Below are positions 10,872 through 23,033 of a stretch of DNA of 64,000 nucleotides, one piece after another. The stretch is from the NCBI RefSeq assembly GCF_963576615.1, contig NC_088712.1:27805870-27869869 (forward strand), written 5' to 3'. The position numbers were made by a program, and so were the translations under genes. Within the stretch, counting starts at the first letter, position 1, and the number at the start of each line of letters is the position of its first letter. Below the pieces are notes generated by a model. That model ran no database searches. It saw only the letters and a program-made list of their open reading frames with translations, and was not told where the DNA came from. This DNA is from Watersipora subatra. Lineage: Eukaryota; Bryozoa; Gymnolaemata; Cheilostomatida; Watersiporidae.

Positions 10872-13554
10872 ACAATGCAAATATTGTGTTATGTACAGTG
10901 TGTTATTTTATCTAGAGTGTCATAAATTATATACATTGACAAACAAACCCATTCATCATTGCAGATTTTCACCTTGCTGTGTGGGTTTCAGTCTTTGAGT
11001 CACTTTCAGCTTTTACCTTATGATGTTTTGGCTTCTTTCTGTAAAAGCCACAGAACCTCAATTTCAATCAATTGCCTTTCAGCAAAGTATCTAATTAGAA
11101 CATGTTACCCTTTGCTGGCATCAGCTGCCTATCAACAGTTTCCTAGCAACAGTTATGCTAACTTCCTGCGAAAGATGGTTTCAGTTCCCACTATAATTTT
11201 CAGATTCACTTGAGCAACTTTTCTAACTTCACATTAAGTTGTGTTCATATGCTGCCACAAGATGCTGCCACAAGATTTCACATTTTCCAACAGCCTTCAA
11301 CGGTTTTGTATCTATTTTGTTAGCTTCTAGATGAACATTGCTAGGAGTAATTGTCAATTAGTAGAATAAACCTTGACTTATCCGACATGCCTTTCGCTCA
11401 CTTACTACGCCTTATAACCTGAAGCACCTTATATCTGAGCAATGCCAGAAATTGACATATTAGTTAATGCTGCCCCTTACAGCAGAATTAACTTCAGATA
11501 AAATTTAAAGTGAACCTACACAAACACTGTTTTAGATCTAAGTGTATATCGTATCTTAATCACATTTTTGCCAAGTAATATGATTTTTATGGTTTTACAT
11601 TTTTATTTTATTTATGTATTTTTCAGACAGCATCAGTTTTTTATGAGCACATATACAAACATTTTTATTTCTCATACTGAGACAAATACACACTTTAACT
11701 ACAATACGGATTGTTTACTTGTGCTACTTCCCCTTCCTGTATTATACTGATTGATAAAATACCATATATGCACCAATAAAATTTATTACATATTTTTATT
11801 TTCATTTACAAAGAAGTTAGTTTTGGCGAATTGAAGTTTCTCATATACCCAAAAATAATGCTCTTCCCAACTTTTAATGTAAGATTTGAGATGAAAAAAA
11901 GGAGCATTATACTTGAGTTATTACTATCCTCTAATGTTAGTTTATCAGATTCACTTCCTTAGTGAGAGTACAATAGTCTGTAAACTGTTTAAATATAGAT
12001 TAGTTTTTACGTTTTTCCCATTTACGTTTACAAGTTGTCCAATGTAAAGTAGAATTGAAATTTATGGCATGAGGAGACGACTCTCTTATTTTCCTGTAGG
12101 TCTGATTCGTGAGTCATTAATGTAGCAGAGGTAACATACTCACAGCTATTCCACTACTACGTTTGTCAATAAGCTCTAGTATAGTATTGCCACTTACTCA
12201 TGTTAAAGGTAGGTTGAGGTCTTGAACAAATGATAGAGGTTTACCACTAGAGGTAAAAATAGGAGGCATTGAAAAAGCTAAGCTTAAACACACATCCATG
12301 AGCTAAACAACAATCATTTTTTCAAGCAGTTGGTAAAATATTGGTTGAGTAACATCAGAACATAATAGCTAAGCAGAAAATGAATGTAAAAACTTGAAAG
12401 GCAATTTTTAGAAGAGCTTTAAATATAAGTATGATATTCTTTGAGGCAAACCGGACAATTTACTCATTTGTTCATAAATTCATAAATATTTTAGCATAAA
12501 TTCAAGTTTTGCATAACAAAGGCACTCACCTCTTTTTGCCTCCTTTATGCAAAGACTTTTTGGGTCTCTTCTCTTCAGTTAGTGATAGCTTACTCTCTAA
12601 AAGAGTTACTTTCTATCAGGTGTTATTTATACAAAACTACTGGTCAGCTCTATGCGTTACATTTATGAAACTCCAATAAATATTAGCTACCAACCTGTCC
12701 TAGGAGCAACTAAAATGCATACCACATGTTTGCTATTTCTAACATGCGGTGGAAGCAACTCTGGCACATGGTATATTTACAACAGCAGCGTAGTGGAAGC
12801 AACTCCAATATATTTTTATGTTCCGTTTTCAACTTGGCATTGGGAGTAAAACAAACACAGGTATGCATTCAGTTGCCAACATGCGATGGAAGCTACTCAA
12901 GTGCTTGATGCAGGTTTCTATTAAGCACCTAGTCATAAAACAGTTTTGAGTCATGCATAAGCTCATGGAAATTACCATGAGGGGGAAACAACTCCAAAAT
13001 ATATTCATTAAATATCTACTTGAGCTCATTCTATTTATGAGGTACATGTTAAGCATAACTCACCTGTTATCAGAGTTCTCGCAGAAGGGTTATTTGATAT
13101 TTCTGTCGTCTCTCGTGTTACATCGATTCCATTCCAACTACCTTTCTTCTCTGTTTTAACCCCTACAATAAGTAGATGAGTGATATACAAGCTGCATTCA
13201 TGGAGGTGACTTGACTTGCAACAAAATGTTTTAAAGCTATGATGGTTGAACTAAGTCAACAGTAATATTTGCTATGAATAAAGCTGATGGAACATGCTCT
13301 TTGGGCTTGGAGGAGCATGTCTAAAGATTGATCTGTTAAGACTTACAAATCAATTTAATATAATTAGTTTTGTATAACGAAACAGTGTAATTCAGTCTAT
13401 CTTCGTTGAATTACGTAAATAAAATCAATTTAACTTAATGGTCAAACTTTGTCATATGTTGTTAGTCTGTTTCGAGATCTGCTTTTTATGTTAAACTGTC
13501 ATATGTTGAAACAAATATATTATGATATACCATAACTCATTACAGAGCCCAAAT
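10872..13554. other. Spacer without recognised gene
   Basis: AT-rich sequence with short random reading frames only. The single structure seen is a dispersed repeat at 11757-11915. Around 12727-12900 the words GGAAGCAACTCC and ATGCGGTGGAAGC recur a few times without forming an array. Confidence 0.5.
11757..11915. repeat. Dispersed repeat, copy 1 (partner at 34548-34730)
   Basis: Both copies share ACCAATAAAATTTATTAC, then a segment with ACA..GAAGTTAG/GAAGTAAA, then AATGCTC.TCCCAACTTTT. The order is the same and they differ by small indels, which shows an old interspersed repeat. Class unknown. Confidence 0.5.
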
Positions 13555-13780
13555 ACATAACAAAGTTACAGTTGTTTGAAAAAGTGTCAAAACCTTTACA
13601 GTTGTTTTCTATTTACTTTTAATTCATTTGAGCTGCAGAAAAAAACTTTTCTCATGAAATGAAGTTTAAAAGTTAGAATGGGAAATGATGTATATGTTAA
13701 ATAAAAATGAATTTTCTGTCCAAAGACTTTTTTATTTGTTTGTTTTTATTTCGGGCGTTCAACTAGTATTTTATAAAACT
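13555..13780 (+). repeat. Tail fragment of the tRNA-related dispersed repeat
   Basis: It shares the ordered motifs AACCTTTACAGTTGTTTT, CTTTTCTCATGA.ATGAAGTTT and AATTTTCTGTCCAAAGACTTT with 63150-63330 and with the complement of 56860-57060. It ends in a degraded form of the family terminus (GGGCGTTCAACTAGT). Confidence 0.65.
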
Positions 13781-13972
13781 AGCTGCAGAATGCAAATTTG
13801 CAGAATGCTTACATTTGACATTAAATCAAATGCATAATGCGCTTAATTAAATGTATTTTAGTTGATTGTATTGATCAGTTGGATGCCGTAGTAATAAATA
13901 TCTAGTGTGAAAACTACTACCAAGATGATTCCATCTGTTTGCACTTTTAAAAAGCATGCAAGAAAACTACAA

Positions 13973-14190
13973 CTAGATACTCTTGAAGGCTGTAAGATGT
14001 CTTATATATGAAAGCAACGTACATTCAATCTCCAAATGTTCATTCTGGATTAGTACTGGGTTGTCCTCTTTTATTTCTATGATGGAGCCTGCATGGGAGC
14101 CGCTCTCTGATGTGTCACACACGACGCAGTAGAACAGGACAGCAACAAAAATGAGTACAGCAGTAGCACTTAGGACAGCTACAACCATCT
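13973..14190 (-). CDS. Probable last exon of a type I membrane protein (TM helix plus short cytoplasmic tail)
   Basis: Reading leftward, an acceptor CTCTGCAG precedes ATGGTTGTAGCTG. The exon encodes one strong hydrophobic segment of about 21 residues (VVAVLSATAVLIFVAVLFYC). A roughly 47-residue polar tail with acidic and Ser-rich stretches follows, ending at a stop at 13973. The pattern of acceptor, TM helix and tail to stop is typical of the terminal exon of a single-pass receptor or adhesion protein. The extracellular exons would lie at higher coordinates, beyond the minisatellite, and I could not identify them. No family was recognised. A stand-alone ORF by chance is the alternative. Confidence 0.45.
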
Positions 14191-14274
14191 CTGCAGAGCG
14201 CAGAGGATGGTGGAAGGCACAAAAGTATTAATGATAGAGAATTGAAGTCGGCCCCAAAACTATCATTTTCTCAT

Positions 14275-15645
14275 AGTCCATCGTAGAGTTAGTAATACAA
14301 GTGTATATAGTCTATAGTAGAGTTAGTAGTACAAGTGTATATAGTCTATAGTAGAGTTAGTAATACAAGTGTATATAGTCTATGGTAGAGTTAGTAGTAC
14401 AAGTGTATATAGTCTATGGTAGAGTTAGTAGTACAAGTGTATATAGTCTATGGTAGAGTTAGTAGTACAAGTGTATATAGTCAATGGTAGAGTTAGTAGT
14501 ACAAGTGTATATAGTCTATGGTAGAGTTAGTAGTACAAGTGTATATAGTTTATGGTAGAGTTAGTAATACAAGTGTGTATAGTCTATGGTAGAGTTAGTA
14601 GTACAAGTGTATATAGTTTATGGTAGAGTTAGTAGTACAAGTGTATGTAGTCTATGGTAGAGTTAGTAGTACAAGTGTATATAGTTTATGGTAGAGTTAG
14701 TAATACAAGTGTGTATAGTCTATGGTAGAGTTAGTAGTACAAGTGTATATAGTCTATAGTAGAGTTAGTAGTACAAGTGTATATAGTCTATGGTAGAGTT
14801 AGTAGTACAAGTGTATATAGTCTATGGTAGAGTTAGTAATACAAGTGTGTATAGTCTATGGTAGAGTTAGTAGTACAAGTGTATATAGTCTATAGTAGAG
14901 TTAGTAGTACAAGTGTGTATAGTCTGTGGTAGAGTTAGTAGAACTAGTGTATATAGTCTATGGTAGAGTTAGTAGTACAAGCGTATATAGTCTATGGTAG
15001 AGTTAGTAGTACAAGTGTATATAGTCTATGGTAGAGTTAGTAGTACAAGTGTATATAGTTTATGGTAGAGTTAGTAGTACAAGTGTATATAGTCTATGGT
15101 AGAGTTAGTAGTACAAGTGTATATAGTTTATGGTAGAGTTAGTAGTACAAGTGTATGTAGTCTATGGTAGAGTTAGTAGTACAAGTGTATATAGTTTATG
15201 GTAGAGTTAGTAATACAAGTGTGTATAGTCTATGGTAGAGTTAGTAGTACAAGTGTATATAGTCTATAGTAGAGTTAGTAGTACAAGTGTATATAGTCTA
15301 TGGTAGAGTTAGTAGTACAAGTGTATATAGTCTATGGTAGAGTTAGTAATACAAGTGTGTATAGTCTATGGTAGAGTTAGTAGTACAAGTGTATATAGTC
15401 TATGGTAGAGTTAGTAATACAAGTGTGTATAGTCTATGGTAGAGTTAGTAGTACAAGTGTATATAGTCTATAGTAGAGTTAGTAGTACAAGTGTGTATAG
15501 TCTGTGGTAGAGTTAGTAGAACTAGTGTATATAGTCTATGGTAGAGTTAGTAGTACAAGCGTATATAGTCTATGGTAGAGTTAGTAGTACAAGTGTATAT
15601 AGTCTATGGTAGAGTTAGTAGTACAAGTGTATATAGTTTATGGTA
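14275..15645 (+). repeat. 34-bp minisatellite, about 40 copies, with a 17-unit higher-order repeat
   Basis: The unit contains TAGTCTATGGTAGAGTTAG followed by TAGTACAAGTGTATA. A rare variant block (TCTGTGG..., AGAACTAG..., CAAGCGT) appears at 14923 and again at 15501. These are 578 bp, exactly 17 units, apart, showing block duplication. The same unit occurs complemented at 17084-17534. Confidence 0.95.
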
Positions 15646-16171
15646 ATGTCAATAGTACCGATGTATAAATTATATAATATAAGAACATATGGAGATAGAC
15701 TGAAGCAAAACACAGCTACAAAGGAGTCTGCTTTAAGCATTTGTCATTTGAATGATAGGGTTAGTTCTGACTCACTACTAGAATCAATGCAGAGATAAGA
15801 AGAATAAAGAGAGGATGGTATTCTTGAAGTAGTCTTCCACCCGGTCACCTACGTCACTTAACTAAATAAGCCTCGGGCTACGTCATTCGTACAAATTACC
15901 TGTCAATATCACAACCTCCCAACCAGAATATGAAGAAGTATGCTTTGTTGGATATTTATGGTGCATAATAAGGTAAATGTGCATACCTCTCAACAACTGA
16001 AGAATTGCAAGTTTTCATAAATAACAAAATTAATTATAACAGTTATTTTGAAGATGCCACAAGTAATATTTGCAGGTATCGAAATAGTGTTATTATATGA
16101 CGCTTTATTATACAGTTTTGTGTTAAATTGAATTATATTGCATTGTATAGTGTTATATCAACCTATATTAA

Positions 16172-16394
16172 GTTACATAACATATTATACGTTAATATAA
16201 GTTATGTTATTAGGTTACATAACTTATACGTTAATATAATTTGTTATTAGGTTACATAACTTATTATACGTTAATATGAGTTATGTTATAAAGTTACATA
16301 ACTTATTATACGTTAATATAATTTATGTTATTAGGTTACATAACTTATTATACGTTAATATAATTTATGTTATTAGGTTACATAACTTATTACA
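16172..16394. repeat. 42-bp AT-rich minisatellite, about 5 copies
   Basis: The unit starts GTTACATAACTTATTATACG and continues TTAATATAATTTATGTTATTAG, with small deletions in the early copies. It lies between the two inverted 34-bp arrays. Confidence 0.85.
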
Positions 16395-17083
16395 GTTCTG
16401 TATTGCAATGCCTTTTCCTATGTTATAGTGTATTACAATACACTGCAATACATCAAGTTAAATTATTTACACGTAGGCCTACATTGTATTATATTATTAT
16501 ATTGTGTGAAATCATATTATTATGTTGCATGAAATTATTGTATGTTATAATTTAATGTGTATTATACGTTAAATTACATTATATTAAGTTAACTAACACA
16601 AACTACACAAAAGTTGAGTGTTAAAATTGCTGATAATATTTAACTGAAGATTGAAGTTAACATCATGTTTAATATTACATAGGTCCAAAAATCAAGAATA
16701 ATATACATTACATGTACATTACATTTTGTACATGTACTCAAACGTTTTAGAACTGATATAAATTAACTATAAGGAAGCTTTGACAAGTTTATCACATTCC
16801 TAATTACTATTGTTCAAACTTGAATTTAATTATTATTTGTCTGCTTTTCATTTTTTTGCACCTTTGGAAAATCTAAAAAATAGCCTAACATCAAAGTAGC
16901 GTGCCAAGTGGATATTTGGGTGCAACTGAAAAGAACACAGACTATATCCTCAAGGTTATAATCTGGTTCATGTTCAGCCTTTTTTTTATTTTTTGCCCTC
17001 CAGGCAGAGAGTATTTGGCATTATTTGCCAGACACCAGTCATGTATTTTTACCAAAAACAAAATCAGCAATGTTTCAGCATAC

Positions 17084-17534
17084 TTTAGACTATATACACT
17101 TGTACTACTAACTCTACCATAGACTATACACACTTGTACTACTAACTCTACCATAGACTATATACACTTGTACTACTAACTCTACCATAGACTATATACA
17201 CTTGTACTATTAACTCTACTATAGACTGTATACACTTGTACTACTAACTCTACCACAAACTATATATACTTTTACTACTAACTCTACCATAGACTATATA
17301 CACTTGTACTACTAACTCTACTATAGACTATACACACTTGTACTACTAACACTACCATAGACTATATACACTTGTACTACTAACTCTACCATAGACTATA
17401 TACACTTGTACTACTATCTCTACCATAGACTATATACACTTGTACTACTAACTCTACCATAGACTATATACACTTGTACTACTAACTCTACTATAGACTA
17501 TATACACTTGTACTACTAACTCTACTTTAAACTA
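17084..17534 (-). repeat. 34-bp minisatellite, about 13 copies, complement of the array at 14275
   Basis: The unit reads CTACCATAGACTATATACAC then TTGTACTACTAACT, the exact complement of the 14275-15645 unit. The two arrays therefore face each other across about 1.4 kb. Confidence 0.93.
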
Positions 17535-17699
17535 AAAGTAATGGTAAAGATTTTCAAATGTAATCCTTGAAAAAATAAAAAAGTACATAAGGCGAGTTCA
17601 TTGTAATATACGGGTATATGTTGGTAAGCATAGGGCATCATAAACTGTTACTAAATAAAGAATTGTTCAACTGACAATACCTTTAAAAGCACATAATTA

Positions 17700-17880
17700 T
17701 AATCTATTTATATAGGTATATGATAGATCTCAAAATTTGTGTGTGTTTCGGTTTGTCTGGCTATAGCTATTTAAATTTAGAAATTATATATTCGTTTTAT
17801 CTGTACTTCATCTCAGAACCTCACGTTCAACAGAAAAATATCGTACTAATTAAGCTACGCGAGATGCATTGAATTCATTG
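17700..17880 (+). repeat. tRNA-related dispersed repeat, head fragment
   Basis: The GTTTGTCTGGCTATAGCTAT block is followed by a reversed tRNA-like stretch (AGAACCTCACGTTCAACAG, then ACTAATTAAGCTACGCG), as in the copies at 10005 and 62345. Confidence 0.5.
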
Positions 17881-19383
17881 GGCTGTTATATTTGGTATCA
17901 GCCATGAACAGATAGACATAAAGAGAATAACGAGATGCAGCACCCTTGCAAATGTCATTACAGATTCTCATGGATATAGCATCTGCAAATTCTGGAGATG
18001 AGATTATCACCATTACAAGCCAAACTTCCAGATTCAACCTACTCATTGTAGTATTAGGACATTGAGAATTTGACAAATCAAACAATGAAACAAACAAAAT
18101 ATGCCTTCAACTTCAAATCTTACTCTAATGGATGTTGATCAACGTATTCCAGCAACAACTGCCAAGCGACCAGCTCAAACTAAACTACAGATAGCTGCTT
18201 TTGTTACAAACCAACCACATCGTGGTTTCAATTCGACCCAACTCTTCTCTACACAAATCATTTAACCGAGACACAGTACAGAAGTTATAAACAGTCAGGA
18301 TGGGTCAACCATCATTGAACTCGTTACTTATTACAACTTCAAATCGGACAATTCTAGGATTATGATTCAGTTCCCATCACAGGACATCGCTATAGGAGTT
18401 ACAGATTGCTGGAAATCTAACCCGTTTGATGAATCATCCTGCAGACTGTCCATTGATCCAGATTCTCTTAAATAGAATGTAGTTATTGTTACAAGTGTCC
18501 CACTCGATGTAGATGTCAATAACTATAATCAAAATATCAAAGATACTGACCCAGATGCCTCGATAAAAAGATTGCTCAAAGATGGTAAAAGATTGAAATA
18601 CTTAAACGTTAGGGTTTCCTCATCCTTAATCTATCAAAATGCCATCTCATATGGAATAAGTTTACCATCATCTCTTTGCTTATGTCATGCTAAACCTCTC
18701 ATATGAGGGATCTCTCTAAATGATTTTCCATTGCCTGTTTCAATATCAGAGGTTTATTATTCAAAGTGGATGAAGTCAAGTACTTGATTTTTAAGTATTA
18801 ATTTAAAGTTACTTGTTTTTCTGAAAGATTTCTTTATATGATGTGATGATTACTTTAAAGTTTCCAGTTACAATAGGATAAGAAATGATTGGAACTATAA
18901 CCAGGGTGGTGGCTTGATATGTTTGACTATATTTACCACTTCACCACTTCATTAATTTCAAGCGTTTGAAATTTGCAATTAATGAAATTCGTGCTGATAG
19001 TTTTTTGTTTAAAGTCATACTAGTCATTTCGAAACCTTAAATAGTGTTTTTTGTTTATAGACCTCCAAATTCAACAGTGGATTGGATAACAAAATTTTCA
19101 AACTTTGTGAAAGAGAGCTACAACGACACTGAAGAAAATTTTAGTACTGGGTGATTTCATTGTCAATTTGTTAAACGCAAAAATGGGGTCCAATTACAAA
19201 ATATGTAATCCGCTGCCTTAAAAACAGCTGATTGGCGAACTCATAAGAGTGACTGCAAACTCTTCGACATTAATTGATCATGTGTACACAGGTTTTTCTT
19301 ATGACGCCAAGTTTTTTGGAGCACTTAAATTGTCTATGAGTGATAATAATTTGGTATATGGGCATGTCCATGAACAATAATTT

Positions 19384-19608
19384 GACATTTAGAGTTATTT
19401 GATGCCACTACACATACACAGTAAAAGATGGGACATTACAAAATGTCATATCATTTACGCATGTTGCACTTCATAGCTCCGGAACTACTATTTTGAAAGC
19501 AGTAAATTTTATATCTGAGAGCCAAAAAAAACTGCATCCATCAATTCAAAGAATTTTATAATGGGAGCAAATGTGCATGTGTAGTGGCATCAAATAACTC
19601 TAAATGTC
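19384..19608. mobile_element. 225-bp MITE nested in the LINE
   Basis: The terminal inverted repeats are about 36 bp and nearly perfect (GACATTTAGAGTTATTTGAT ... and its complement ending AAATGTC). The interior of about 150 bp has no coding potential. Flanks are AT-rich (AATAATTT / TAATTAGT), so the target duplication is not clear. Because it interrupts the LINE, it inserted later. Confidence 0.8.
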
Positions 19609-20212
19609 TAATTAGTATTTATGGTCACGCTCATTTATTGTAAGGAAAATTGGTGTCACACAACTCATTTCCTCAAAAACTCACGTATAGAGATTACTCT
19701 AAGCTCATGCCTGACATATTTCAAATGAGTTTTCCTCCATAAGATGGAATGATATTATAATTAAAAAGAACACTAATGACATGATTAATGTATTTAATCA
19801 AAAGTTTTCTTCAGCTGTCAATAAATTGCCACCTCTTAAAACTAGACAAGTCAAGTCAGAATCTTTACCTATCTGGCTTGACAATGACGTACAGCAAAAT
19901 ATAAATTTGAGAGAAAAACTGAAAAACTGCAAAGATATGACTGCCTACAAAAAGCAGTGCAATTTTTTCATGTATATCATTTAAAGAAAAGAATATGTAT
20001 CAACGAACTTGTTAAACAGTCAAAGCTCGGTTATACGCGTAAATTTTGGCAAGCTTTGAATATGAAACATCAAAGCTGTGGCACTTGTTTGACAGCTCCA
20101 GAACTTACTCACATTTTGTGTCTATTGCAAGTACATTTTCAAGTTGAGTTTTACCGTCATCTAATCCTTGCTTGTTTTGTCAAAACACTGAGTTGAAGAC
20201 CACATGGAATAA

Positions 20213-20990
20213 GTTTCCAAAGTTTACTCCTAATGATATTGAAAAATGTATCAGTAACATGCCTAAATCCAAAGTACCAGGCTTAGACAATATTTCTGTA
20301 AAAATGCTAAAAGCAACTCTTCAATGAATTGTACTTATTATCACTGATATGTATTACAGAATATAGATTGATGGCTGTTTTTCTTCAGCATGGAAGCATG
20401 CACGGATTACTCCATTGTTCAAAGGAGGAGATAATAGCAACCATCAAATTTCCACCCTATCTCAGTACTCCCTATTTTACATCAAGTTTGTGAAAAGCAC
20501 CCAAATATCTACATCTACTCTCATTCGTCCAAAAATGATATTTTACATCCTTATCAGTGTGATTTCAGAAAAAGTCACTCATGCACTGATGCTGTTCATA
20601 AACTGCTTTCAGACTGTTTAGATCTTAAAACAAGGGATGAAAAGATTTGCTTAATGTTTTTTGATTTCAGCAAAGCTTTTGACTGTGTCAATAACAAAAT
20701 ATTATTTCATAAACTGAAATTTGCTGGTTTTAGAAATAAATCCCTGCAAATACTTCAACTCTCTTTTCACAAAAGGCGTCAGAAGGTTGTTATGAATTAC
20801 AAAGAATCCTTGAGGCAAAAAATAGATGTTGGTGTTTCGCAGGGTCTCTTACTGCTCCAGTATTATTTTTAATATATATAAATTATCTTCTCAGACTTTT
20901 TCTAAGAGGCTTTGCTAACGCCGATGACACTGACTTTGTGAGTCATCAGCAAGATGCCCAACTTTTTGAAGCCAACTGCAATCTCATCAC
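20213..20990 (+). pseudogene. LINE reverse transcriptase remnant
   Basis: Recognisable blocks in different frames: NDIEKCISNMPKSKVPGLDN (about 20231), then FFDFSKAFDCVNNKILFHKL (20657), then GVSQG (20832), then a box reading NADDTDFVSH near 20925 where LINEs usually have an aromatic residue plus ADD. The catalytic aspartates are readable, but the residue before them is changed, and stops and frame breaks lie between the blocks. It cannot encode an active enzyme as it stands. Confidence 0.8.
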
Positions 20991-22107
20991 GCAAATTATC
21001 AGCAACTGGTGTACTTAAAATCAAATGTCGATGATCAACTTACAAAAATCGCATTTTCTTTGTTACAATACTAATGAAAACCTTCAAAACAGCTTTACTC
21101 TTGAATTTAACAGTCATTCTATCATTTTGACAGATCGACTCTCTTGGAATATTCATCTAATTTGTAATAAGGTCACAAAGTCATTGACATCCTTTTTGTA
21201 GGCCAGACATAAACTCAAAATCTGCTATTGCATTTTATTATAAGTTTATCTCTTGCCATAATATTTCTGGTATACACATTTATTATAATCTAGTTCCAAG
21301 ATATGTCACAAGTGATTTATTTTTGTTGCAAAAAAGAGCATTTCGACTCATTGCAAATCTACTCCATATTCCAGTATGTCTTATTCCAATGAATGATCTT
21401 TTCAAATCTTTGCATCTTCTTACTCTGCCTATGCTAAATATTTATTTTACTACAATTGAAGGTTTTAAGATTTTTCATGGTTTCTGTCCTCACTTTTTAC
21501 ATGACAGTTACAAGTTCTCAACTCATTTCAACTTACTTGATAGGAACAAATTGCATACAACTACCAACAATTATTTTGAAAATATCATTGCCAGCAGCTT
21601 TAACATTCTTTCACCTAATATCCGTTCTTTTAACGGAGAAAGGCATTTTAAACACTATTTGTCCGATTATTTATTCAATTTTAATGGCTAACTGTTGCCC
21701 TTTTTTCTGTTTTATTATTGTTGTGTAACACAATTTGAAAAACATTTCTATTTGAACTGAAATTATTGCTAGTAAAGTAATATATACAGTCAAACATGGA
21801 TAACTCGTCCACGGATAGCTCGAAAAAATGGTTAATTCGAACATTTCCTTTGGTCCGTTCCCACGTAATGATAAATTGCTATAGATAACTCGAATTCAAC
21901 ACTGTTAATTCGAACTGTTTTTTGCCCAACAGCTACCGAAACGGTTGTTTTCGCTTTAGAAAATCACTTTATTCAAAGCCATAGAGGTAAACTTCATCTT
22001 TTCGTAATTCATAAGCGTCGTTATTACCTCCATCGGCAAAATATTTTTGTCAACGACTTTTCTAAAAGTTTGGTGAAATTTGATTTATACAGCGATACAA
22101 TGAATAG

Positions 22108-22227
22108 CACGGGCTAGCCGGGTCACGCGCGCAAGGATTTTCGCCACGCACATACAAAACAAAAATCGCATGTTGTTTTGTATGTGCATGGCGAAAATCC
22201 TTGAGTGCGTGACTCAGCTAGCTCGTG
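22108..22227. repeat. Long imperfect hairpin (53-bp arms, 14-bp loop)
   Basis: The left arm CACGGGCTAGCCGGGTCACG... ending CATACAAAAC pairs with the right arm GTTTTGTATGTGCATGGCG... ending CTAGCTCGTG, with about six mismatches. It is more GC-rich than its surroundings and lies inside the TA-flanked transposon. It may be an older nested foldback. Confidence 0.85.
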
Positions 22228-22237
22228 ATGAATAGTT

Positions 22238-22273
22238 TTCCGACGTTGATTCCGTGTTGAATCAACGTCGGAA
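22238..22273. repeat. Perfect 15-bp-arm hairpin
   Basis: TTCCGACGTTGATTC and GAATCAACGTCGGAA are exact complements around a 6-base loop, just right of the larger hairpin. Confidence 0.9.
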
Positions 22274-23033
22274 TGTTGAATGTTTAAAACGTCTTAAAAA
22301 ATGTTGTAATTAAACGTATACGTTGTCTGAGCTACAAAAAACTATTCATCGTTTGACCTAAACACAGAATACGTGTGTACATTCAATAAGTATCTATTAA
22401 AAAAGCGTGAGTGATATAGAATGTACCGTAAAACCTCGTAAAACTTCTAATTGAACTGCCTCGGAGTGTTGCTCTTAACGAATCCCAGGTAAAGTAAAGT
22501 AATCTGCATAAACTTCAAGAAAAAACGGCAAAATTGATCGTGGGTAAAACCCCAAAAGAAAAAAATGTCTTTTCTTTTGAGCATTTCAACAACGATCAAG
22601 TTTTGCCAATGTCAATCTGAAAAACGTCCTGGCAATAACATCACCTCAAACAACAAACCAATCTCAAGTGATAGAAAAATCTCTATACTTTTTCATGAAA
22701 ACGTTTTAAACTTTACATTAGAAGCATTTAATTTGAAACAAGCCATTTGTGCTTTTGATTTATATTATAGTTTGTATATGTACATGTATCTACTAATAAA
22801 TAAGTAAATATATGGACTTGTGACAGTGCTCTGATAACTTGAATGCTCTGATAATTCGAACACTTTTGCTCGGTCCCTTGAAGTTCGAGTTATCCATGTT
22901 TGACTGTATATAATAAAACTGGACACAGGAATAAAAACAAAAAGACCAACAAACACAGAGATTTATATATAGATTATTTGACTTCAACTAAACTAGATCT
23001 TGCTGCTCGTGTCTATCAATTCTGTTCTCATAG

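Larger units (their letters stand above)
18111..21700 (+). mobile_element. Degenerate non-LTR retrotransposon (CR1/L2/Jockey-type LINE), inactive
   Basis: Broken frames in the same direction give the order of a two-ORF LINE. An ORF1-like remnant (18111-18700) includes VTSVPLDVDV and a late CHAKPL motif. An endonuclease region follows: CFNIRGLLFKVDEVKYLI near 18740, a VYRPPNS-like frame near 19060, a GDF-VNLLN-like frame near 19150 and RVTANSSTLIDHVYT near 19250. The linker (PLKTRQVKSESLPIWLDNDV, 19837) leads to reverse transcriptase. A C-terminal segment (LQKRAFRLI at 21326 to about 21690) closes it. Stops and frameshifts interrupt every domain, and a 225-bp MITE sits between the endonuclease and the linker. 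The assignment rests on motif order; the clade is uncertain. Confidence 0.85.
21787..22906. mobile_element. Non-autonomous TA-flanked DNA transposon (pogo/Tc1-mariner-like)
   Basis: Perfect 21-bp terminal inverted repeats begin CAGTCAAACATGGATAACTC and are flanked by TA on both sides (21785-21786, 22907-22908). Sub-terminal words (AATTCGAAC, GGTCC, TAACTCGAA) also recur in mirror order. No transposase-like frame is present. The TA target and CAGT..AAC..GGATAACTCGAA ends resemble pogo/Tigger-type mariners. Two internal hairpins are annotated separately. Confidence 0.85.

Noticed and set aside
17855-18097. 80-codon minus-strand frame with a hydrophobic stretch, as a possible signal-peptide exon of the gene at 13973
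   Set aside because: It overlaps the dispersed repeat and the LINE start, and no splice path to 14190 could be traced.
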